Shown here: one piece after another, positions 1 through 6,607 of the stretch
Position numbering within the stretch: position 1 is the first letter of the stretch
Layout of the letters: every line of letters starts with the position of its first letter
NCBI GenBank assembly: GCA_021812265.1
Contig: JAKAOI010000136.1
Span: 1 to 6,607, forward strand
DNA from: Chloroflexota bacterium
GTDB lineage: Bacteria > Chloroflexota > Ktedonobacteria > Ktedonobacterales > JACDGC01
Direction: 5' to 3'
Length of the DNA: 6,607 nucleotides
Notes under the pieces: model-generated
What the model was told of the DNA's origin: nothing
Databases searched by the model: none
Seen by the model: only the letters and a program-made list of their open reading frames with translations
Made by a program: the position numbers and the translations under genes

Positions 1-147
1 TTCCGATCTTTCCTAATATCCGCCGGACAAAAGAGAAAAACACTCATATGCGATCATGTTTTACAGTGTCACACGTCAAATCGGCCCTTTTACAAATAAT
101 TTATACGTGTTATTCCCATCATTTGCGCGAAAGAATCGGTTTTATCA
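1..147. other. Left-edge region without a convincing gene
   Basis: This stretch is AT-rich. Frame 1 is open from the edge to a TAA at 97-99 and frame 3 is open to a TAA at 150-152, but neither translation resembles a family I recognise. A reverse-strand ATG (complement of 45-47) stays open to the edge with no Shine-Dalgarno. It holds a short inverted repeat ACACGT (71-76) / ACGTGT (105-110). It could include the last few codons of an upstream gene, but that cannot be supported. The first nine bases are discussed as a possible sequencing-adapter remnant. Confidence 0.4.
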
Positions 148-153
148 TATAAT
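123..153 (+). promoter_or_regulatory. Putative sigma70-type promoter for the ftsH leader
   Basis: A perfect -10 hexamer TATAAT lies at 148-153. A weak -35 candidate, TTGCGC, lies at 123-128, giving a 19-nt spacer, which is slightly long. Transcription would begin near 160, just before the structured leader. No comparably good -10 box lies between this one and the ftsH start, so ftsH is probably transcribed from here or from further upstream. Confidence 0.5.
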
Positions 154-159
154 ATGTTG

Positions 160-350
160 GAAGGATAGGTGATGAAGAGAACCACTACGGCATGGCCGCC
201 ATGCCGGAAGGCCAATTACGGCCCCTTCGCAAGAAGGAATGATACGACTAGCTATCAGATCGGTAGCTATGCTATTTCCGCACAGAAAGAGAGGCTCGCC
301 TGATGGCGAGCAGGAGCTTTCTCCCCAAGCCTGAAAGCGGGGAGTTTTTG
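160..350 (+). ncRNA. Structured leader RNA or small RNA upstream of ftsH, class unknown
   Basis: Five perfect or near-perfect hairpins follow one another. They are 189-195/199-205 (7 bp, loop CCG); 210-213/220-223 (GGCC/GGCC); 224-228/233-237 (5 bp closing a GNRA tetraloop GCAA); 249-256/262-269 (8 bp with one G-U, 5-nt loop); and a compound hairpin pairing 284-289 with 317-322 and 294-300 with 305-311 (7 bp, loop TGAT), the two parts separated by a purine internal loop (AGAG and AGGAG). The terminator hairpin follows. A promoter just upstream, dense folding, no open reading frame and a terminator before the ATG are the layout of a transcription-attenuating leader or a free small RNA of about 190 nt. 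I looked for T-box, SAM, TPP, glycine, c-di-GMP, fluoride, SRP and RNase P core motifs and found none that fit. The boundaries are estimates from the promoter and terminator. Confidence 0.5.
321..349 (+). terminator. Intrinsic terminator in the ftsH leader
   Basis: CTCCCC (321-326) pairs with GGGGAG (339-344), extended by GC (329-330) with GC (337-338) across a two-base AA bulge, and is followed directly by TTTTT (345-349). The 5' arm shares bases 321-322 with the outer helix of the preceding hairpin. GGGG (339-342) could instead pair with CCCC (351-354). Alternative folds are therefore possible, as expected of an attenuator. Termination here would stop RNA polymerase before ftsH. Confidence 0.6.
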
Positions 351-364
351 CCCCTGTATTTAAG

Positions 365-2329
<1,965 letters not shown>

Positions 2330-2341
2330 CCGATACCATTC

Positions 2342-2406
2342 TTTCATGTTAACGCTATTGCAAGGAGTCTTGCCGCTTCTTGCAATAGTTTCTTAACCAC
2401 ATGAAA
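2342..2406. repeat. 65-nt imperfect palindrome after ftsH, possible bidirectional terminator
   Basis: The core is a perfect 10-bp stem, CTATTGCAAG (2355-2364) with CTTGCAATAG (2379-2388), around a 14-nt loop. Outside it GTTAA (2348-2352) matches TTAAC (2393-2397), and TTTCATG (2342-2348) matches CATGAAA (2400-2406), so the dyad spans the whole interval with small asymmetric insertions. A shorter alternative hairpin, GCAAG/CTTGC (2360-2364/2369-2373), competes with the core. Only a mixed tract TTTCTT (2389-2394) follows the core stem, so as a terminator of ftsH it would be moderate. A palindromic extragenic repeat is the alternative reading. Confidence 0.55.
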
Positions 2407-2491
2407 ACAGCGCCATACCTCCCAACAAAATTGTGAAAAATTCCTAAAACTCTGCCATATTATTTCACAGTAAAAAGGCTAATAATTATCT

Positions 2492-2497
2492 TATAAT
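2492..2497 (+). promoter_or_regulatory. -10-like box for the VWA gene
   Basis: TATAAT at 2492-2497 matches the -10 consensus exactly and lies 33 nt before the start codon, in the AT-rich second half of the 201-nt gap between ftsH and the VWA gene. No good -35 hexamer is found at 16-18 nt; TTCACA (2464-2469) is 22 nt away, too far for a standard promoter. It may be an activator-dependent promoter or chance in AT-rich DNA. Confidence 0.35.
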
Positions 2498-2518
2498 CAA
2501 AGTAATTATTCAGGCTAC

Positions 2519-2524
2519 AGGGAG
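2519..2524 (+). promoter_or_regulatory. Ribosome binding site of the VWA gene
   Basis: AGGGAG, six bases before ATG 2531, is a good Shine-Dalgarno. It favours that start over a TTG at residue 39, which would give a more conventional short signal peptide but has no ribosome binding site. Confidence 0.75.
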
Positions 2525-2530
2525 CTGCCT

Positions 2531-5017
2531 ATGCTATTGCATACATATTCATGGAATTTACATAACAAAGCCACAAATCACGGCAATGTGGATCAACCTC
2601 TGCGTTTTGCTAAACACACCTGCAGCCAAAACGCTTATATATTGCGCGCAATCTTTGCCGTAACAGCGGCGCTGACATTTGCGCTTTCATCCTTCATCTC
2701 TGCGCCGCGCCCAGCGGTTGCGGCAACACAAACAACCGCCGGGCACGTAACCGTCATCATCCTTGATATGTCTGGCTCAATGGCGCAAAACGATCCCAAC
2801 GGACTGCGTTGCTCTGCCGCCAACGCTTATATCGATCTCAGCGGGCAAGGTGATGAAATCGGCGTCATCGGCTTGGACAGCGGCGCCAACCCACAGCCGG
2901 CCGCGCAAGGTTTTCAGGCTGCGCAAACATGGGCAAATCCTGTCGATGTTTCCACACTCAGCGCCAGAACAGCGCTATTGCAAACAATCAGCCAAAAATC
3001 GCAAAACTGCCGGCCCGACGCAAACACTCCCACTTTCGACGCGCTCAGCAAAGCATACGGCATGCTGCAATCTGCCACATCCGGCGGCAAAACCGGATCG
3101 GTAATATTGCTGACAGACGGCGCGCCTTACCCATCCACTCAAAATCAAATTCAAGCCATAAACTCTCAGCTGGCGCCAAAATTTCAGGCAAATAATTGGC
3201 CGATAGACACTATTGCGCTGGGATCCGACACCAGTTTTCACAGCTTTCTTAGCGGAGTTTCCAACGCCACCAACGGGCTTTTTTTTGACGACAGCAATGG
3301 ACCGGTTCACGGTGTTTCACCGCTGAATTTAGCCGATTTCTTTGTGTCTATATTTAAAGTCAGAAACGGCCGATCGGTTGGCCCAACCATTGCCCCTGTT
3401 ATGATCAACGGCTCTTTGCAGCATGATTTTAGTGTCGGAACCTTTGTCAGCCATTTAGATATTATTGCTATTAAAGATGCGCCGGCAATGTCTGTTACTG
3501 TCACCGCGCCCGATGGCCAAACTATTCCTCCCGCGCTGCCGGGCGCATTTATTGCAAATGATCCTCATTTTGCTATATTTTCTATCGATCAGCCGCAATC
3601 TGGCTCATGGCGCGTCAACATCCAAGGATCCGGCATGTTTTTAATGGATAGCTTGGTCGTTTCACCCATTACCGTCTCTATTGCGGCGCCGCATGCGGGT
3701 AAAGCCTTTCCCTTAGGGCAGCCCACAACTATTTCGGCGTCGCTCATCGAAAACGGCGCTACCATCATTGGCTCTAACTATCAAGTAACCGCAACAATCA
3801 CCTACGCCGGCAGCGGCGGCCACTCGGTTTCATTGGTTTCGCAGCTCAGCGATTCACAGCGCACGGGAACGTATTCCAACACTGTCACCATACCGCTCAC
3901 CGATCCTGCAGGCTCATATCAAATTATGGTTGCGGTAGAAGCCGCCAGTGAACCCGCCGCTTCAAGCTCGGTGGTTGCCTCATTTATTCCATTTCCCACA
4001 CCAAATCTGCTGGCTCCGGGATCTTCTCAGCCAGCCAACGGCCCTATTTCCGATACTGTCATCACATGGGATCCGGCGCTGCGTTTTATTTATTCACTCC
4101 CTGTCATAGGCTGGTCTTTTGTGGGATTCCGTCCGGCGGATTTGCCGCTGCAGGGGGCGGCCGCACAGCCGCAAGCGCAGTTAAACGGAGAAACGCTGCT
4201 GGGAGGCGCTCTATATCAAAACGCAACCGTCACCGGCGCGGCAACAAACGCCGCGGGACAAGCCGCTGCGGTTACAGTTATTCCAACCGGATCAGGGCGG
4301 TTTTTCATCAATTTGCCGCAATATGCGACCGGTAAATTTACCGTAACGCTGACGGCGCAGGGAGCGTTTTCCGACACTTTCGGCCAAGCAGTGAGCAAAA
4401 CAACCATTGTAAACGTATTTATTGCAGCGCCAACATGGCAAGATGAAGTCCGCGCATGGGCAATTACCCTGCTATACTTGCTTTTGTTGGGATTATTTAC
4501 GGTCTTTTTCATCTATGGGCCAATTAATTATTTGGCGCGCGCCAAACCCGGCGCCGGAGACCGATTAATAGATGTTGGCGCCAACCTGCGGGCGCAAAAC
4601 CGTTCACAAATGAGCGCAGGCGTCCCAATTCGCCGCAAGAAAATGTCTTTAAGCCGATATTTCGCGCCGAATATCGTGCCGGCAAGCGAAATGGGGCTGC
4701 CCGAAAACTTGCAATTTATGTTTCGGCGCGGCAATGAAGTTGCCGTAAGGCTGATACCGTCAAAAAACACTGCGGCAAACTGGCAAATAGACGGCAGGAA
4801 TCTCGGCGCAGAATCCCAAACCATCTTGCCGGGCATGCAATTAACATATACAGAAAGCGGCGCTTCAACAAAATTAAAATTTGAACAGGATCGCAGCGCA
4901 GCCTATACTTCGGAATCCGGAGCATCCAGCAGTATCGGAGATCGGCTGCAAGACGCTGGCGCGGCCATCGGCGCGCGAGATTTTATCCGCCGCCGCAAAG
5001 GCCTTCGCAATGACTGA
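2531..5017 (+). CDS. Secreted, membrane-anchored von Willebrand A domain protein
   Basis: This 828-residue protein is probably a type I membrane protein with its bulk outside the cell membrane. A hydrophilic leader of about 38 residues precedes a hydrophobic stretch (about 39-57) and an A-x-A-like site near residue 65, suggesting a signal peptide. The VWA domain covers about 72-275, with the metal-site motif DMSGS (79-83), a TPT segment (166-168) that may supply the MIDAS threonine, and strand motif VILLTDG (191-197). VWA domains bind ligands through a divalent metal. Residues 380-485 and about 500-630 are Thr/Ser/Val-rich and look like beta-sandwich domains. One transmembrane helix (about 643-663) is followed by a basic cytosolic tail of about 165 residues ending in an Arg/Lys-rich segment. 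The mature outer part has only two cysteines, C94 and C160. The neighbouring tubulin-like gene suggests membrane remodelling or surface sensing. The VWA call is firm; the role is inferred. Confidence 0.88.
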   Translation: MLLHTYSWNLHNKATNHGNVDQPLRFAKHTCSQNAYILRAIFAVTAALTFALSSFISAPRPAVAATQTTAGHVTVIILDMSGSMAQNDPNGLRCSAANAYIDLSGQGDEIGVIGLDSGANPQPAAQGFQAAQTWANPVDVSTLSARTALLQTISQKSQNCRPDANTPTFDALSKAYGMLQSATSGGKTGSVILLTDGAPYPSTQNQIQAINSQLAPKFQANNWPIDTIALGSDTSFHSFLSGVSNATNGLFFDDSNGPVHGVSPLNLADFFVSIFKVRNGRSVGPTIAPVMINGSLQHDFSVGTFVSHLDIIAIKDAPAMSVTVTAPDGQTIPPALPGAFIANDPHFAIFSIDQPQSGSWRVNIQGSGMFLMDSLVVSPITVSIAAPHAGKAFPLGQPTTISASLIENGATIIGSNYQVTATITYAGSGGHSVSLVSQLSDSQRTGTYSNTVTIPLTDPAGSYQIMVAVEAASEPAASSSVVASFIPFPTPNLLAPGSSQPANGPISDTVITWDPALRFIYSLPVIGWSFVGFRPADLPLQGAAAQPQAQLNGETLLGGALYQNATVTGAATNAAGQAAAVTVIPTGSGRFFINLPQYATGKFTVTLTAQGAFSDTFGQAVSKTTIVNVFIAAPTWQDEVRAWAITLLYLLLLGLFTVFFIYGPINYLARAKPGAGDRLIDVGANLRAQNRSQMSAGVPIRRKKMSLSRYFAPNIVPASEMGLPENLQFMFRRGNEVAVRLIPSKNTAANWQIDGRNLGAESQTILPGMQLTYTESGASTKLKFEQDRSAAYTSESGASSSIGDRLQDAGAAIGARDFIRRRKGLRND

Positions 5018-5194
5018 TTTTTCAACAATGGCGCTATCTTCGGGGCTTTTTTAACACAATGATGAAGCTGAGGCGCGGCGCACGATAACAAGCCGCGTTC
5101 TCTCTTTGGCGGGGGTTTCGGAGCGCATCCGGTTCCTGCGCGCCGGCAAATATTTGACAACACAAAGCCCGAATTTTTAGAGGAGAATAATTTT
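5018..5194 (+). other. Gap between the VWA and tubulin-like genes, with small hairpins
   Basis: This 177-nt gap holds no gene. It contains a CTTTTTT run (5046-5052) with no strong stem before it. A GC hairpin CGCGGC (5074-5079) / GCCGCG (5092-5097) is followed by a pyrimidine tract TTCTCTCTTT (5098-5107), a weak terminator or attenuator candidate. A second hairpin is GCGCA (5123-5127) / TGCGC (5137-5141). Neither is strong enough to separate the two genes firmly, so partial read-through and co-transcription remain likely. Confidence 0.4.
5179..5185 (+). promoter_or_regulatory. Ribosome binding site of the tubulin-like gene
   Basis: AGAGGAG lies nine bases before ATG 5195. It is the strongest Shine-Dalgarno in the window and fixes the start of the partial gene at the right edge. 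Confidence 0.8.
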
Positions 5195-6607
5195 ATGCAA
5201 AACAACACGGCAAAACGCGAAACATCATCACTTGCAGCGCAGCGCATCACTCGCCCTGTTTTAAATATCTTCATCGGAACCAAAGCGTCTTATGCCGGTT
5301 TATGGATTGCTAAATATGAGCTTCCATTTCTCAATCGGGCAGATCAAGAACGAGTAGGCAGTTTATATCTGGATTTAGAGCCGCTGTCTGAGGAAATTGA
5401 TCGCGCGCACTTCGACACTAACGACGCATCGCCAATGATTAAGCAAACACTGCGTTTTCCCGATCTTTCCCAATATGTAACAAGCCTTTCAGAAGAGCAG
5501 AAACACTGGCTGCAAATTACCAGCCCTGCCGGCGTCCGGCTGCCAGAATATACACGTATGGGCGCAGGAGGAATACGCCAAAACGGGTTTGGCGCGGTGT
5601 GGTACAACTCACCCATTGTTGCGCAGCATATCGAAGCGCTCATCAACAACATCTGCGCGGTAGACAGCGCCGGCCACGCGCCGGACGCCGATTTAATCAC
5701 CATCAATATTGTTTGTTTTCTTGGCGGCGGCACCGGCAGCGGATCATTACCGGCGATTGCGGCGCTGGCGCGGCATACCCTGCGTTCACAGCGACGCGGC
5801 GGCAATATCTTTGTGTTTGGTGTGTTGCCTGTAAATGTAGGCAACATCGCCCCCGAACGTCAAATTCTGCAAAAAAGCAATAGTTTGGCCGCGGTGTTGG
5901 AATTAGAAGCGCTGATGATGAAAGGTGACGATAAATCACAGGCGTTTATGATTGATATGGGCAATATGCAAATCCGCACATCCGGTGGATTAGTTGATGA
6001 AATTTTCCTTTTTGACGACACTCAGCTCGGTGACCAAATAGAGCAAATCTCACAGCTCATCGGCATGGCCATTTCCATGCGCATGCAAAATCTTACCGGC
6101 ATCGGTAAGCGCGAACAATCTTTACGCCCAGACCTTACCGCACTGCAAGAACGCGATGACAGCGGCATGTTAACAAATATCGGCTCAATCTGCCCATTGG
6201 AAGTGGTATACCCCGCCGCCGAACTGGCAATAGGATTTGCCCGAAGAAAAGCGCAGCAAGCCCTGCTGCAGCTTTTAAACGCTGAGCCAATGGATTACCA
6301 CGAAGAAGATATTATTCGCAACCAGCTGTGCCCCGCAAGGCGCGCTATGGAATTATTTCACATTTCCGATCGCGAGCGCCGCGCCGCGCCGGATCCGCGC
6401 CGATGGGGCGGCAGCGAAATTATGCAAAGCATCGATCGCTATTCCACCGTTGTTGAACATACTTTTAACGAACAGCGCGACGCTGCAATAAAAGATCACC
6501 TAGCCGCGCTGGATGCGCTGTGCGCCAATCCTTCCTTTAACAAATCTTTAGCGCGACTGCAAAGCGCACTGGAAATTTTTTCCGCCGAGTATAAAAAAGT
6601 GAAAGAG
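5195..6607 (+). CDS. Tubulin/FtsZ-superfamily protein, partial (C-terminus beyond window)
   Basis: The frame is open for 471 codons to the window edge without a stop, so only the N-terminal part is seen. The key motif is LGGGTGSG (176-183), the tubulin/FtsZ T4-loop signature that binds GTP phosphates, preceded by a hydrophobic strand (168-175) and followed by a helix (184-196) and the strand NIFVFGVLPV (204-213), as in the tubulin GTPase fold. Further family-like segments are GAGG (123-126), possibly the T3 region, and VDEIFLFDD (267-275). The first strand PVLNIFIG (21-28) leads into TKASYAG rather than a glycine-rich T1 loop. No signal peptide or transmembrane helix is visible, so it is cytosolic. 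It fits the large divergent tubulin-like families (Pfam Tubulin_2 type) rather than cell-division FtsZ. Adjacency to a VWA membrane protein matches a proposed membrane-remodelling system. Superfamily assignment is good; polymerisation and GTP hydrolysis are inferred. Confidence 0.82.
   Translation, partial: MQNNTAKRETSSLAAQRITRPVLNIFIGTKASYAGLWIAKYELPFLNRADQERVGSLYLDLEPLSEEIDRAHFDTNDASPMIKQTLRFPDLSQYVTSLSEEQKHWLQITSPAGVRLPEYTRMGAGGIRQNGFGAVWYNSPIVAQHIEALINNICAVDSAGHAPDADLITINIVCFLGGGTGSGSLPAIAALARHTLRSQRRGGNIFVFGVLPVNVGNIAPERQILQKSNSLAAVLELEALMMKGDDKSQAFMIDMGNMQIRTSGGLVDEIFLFDDTQLGDQIEQISQLIGMAISMRMQNLTGIGKREQSLRPDLTALQERDDSGMLTNIGSICPLEVVYPAAELAIGFARRKAQQALLQLLNAEPMDYHEEDIIRNQLCPARRAMELFHISDRERRAAPDPRRWGGSEIMQSIDRYSTVVEHTFNEQRDAAIKDHLAALDALCANPSFNKSLARLQSALEIFSAEYKKVKE

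Noticed and set aside
1..19. Similarity of the first 19 bases to 5458-5477 in the tubulin-like gene
   Set aside because: An 11-base exact match with a few flanking matches is expected by chance in a window this size. The matching frame hits a stop at once, so it is not evidence of a paralogue remnant.
170..200. T-box leader
   Set aside because: GATGAAGAGA resembles the start of some T-box stem I sequences, but the conserved GGTGG-type T-box bulge and antiterminator sequence are absent before the terminator, and ftsH is not an aminoacyl-tRNA or amino-acid gene.
5046..5052. Terminator of the VWA gene at the CTTTTTT run
   Set aside because: No stable GC stem directly precedes the T-run; the best pairing, with 4996-5003, has a mismatch and a loop of more than 30 bases.
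5154..5181. Promoter with consensus -35 TTGACA (5154-5159) before the tubulin-like gene
   Set aside because: The only -10 candidate at proper spacing is TTTAGA-like (about 3 of 6 matches), and transcription would start at or after the Shine-Dalgarno, removing it from the mRNA.
5344..5847. Reverse-strand reading frame of 167 codons inside the tubulin-like gene
   Set aside because: It is antisense to the conserved GTPase signature and has no recognisable protein features; it is a shadow frame.

Overview
The window carries three genes, all on the + strand, in a bacterial layout with Shine-Dalgarno sites, sigma70-like -10 boxes and an intrinsic terminator. They are a complete ftsH (365-2329), a complete gene for a membrane-anchored von Willebrand A (VWA) protein (2531-5017), and a tubulin/FtsZ-superfamily gene cut by the right edge (5195-6607). 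FtsH points to a bacterium. A VWA protein next to a divergent tubulin-like GTPase is a pair known from scattered bacterial and archaeal lineages. I lean weakly towards Chloroflexota or a similar lineage, but nothing here fixes the phylum. Base composition is mixed: the FtsH ATPase region is very GC-rich and the FtsH extracytoplasmic loop is AT-rich.

Layout: 1-147 is an AT-rich region with no convincing gene. A promoter-like element at 123-153 precedes a stretch of about 190 nt that folds into five consecutive hairpins and ends in an intrinsic-terminator-like hairpin plus T5 (321-349). The ftsH ATG follows 15 nt after the T-tract and has no well-placed Shine-Dalgarno. The stretch is therefore either a regulated leader of ftsH or a separate small RNA read through into it. 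After ftsH there is a 65-nt imperfect palindrome, then a -10-like box and a good ribosome binding site for the VWA gene. A 177-nt gap with small hairpins and a strong Shine-Dalgarno leads into the tubulin-like gene.

How the genes may work together: the VWA protein has a signal peptide, a metal-site VWA domain outside the membrane, probable beta-sandwich domains, one transmembrane helix and a cytosolic tail of about 165 residues. The next gene encodes a cytosolic GTPase-type protein with the tubulin T4-loop signature GGGTGSG. The pair fits the multicomponent membrane-remodelling system proposed by comparative genomics around a VWA protein and an FtsZ-like family (Makarova and Koonin 2010, recalled from memory). 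The natural model is an outside sensor or adhesin coupled across the membrane to a cytosolic polymerising GTPase. No contact between the two can be shown from sequence alone. FtsH appears to be a separate housekeeping transcription unit.
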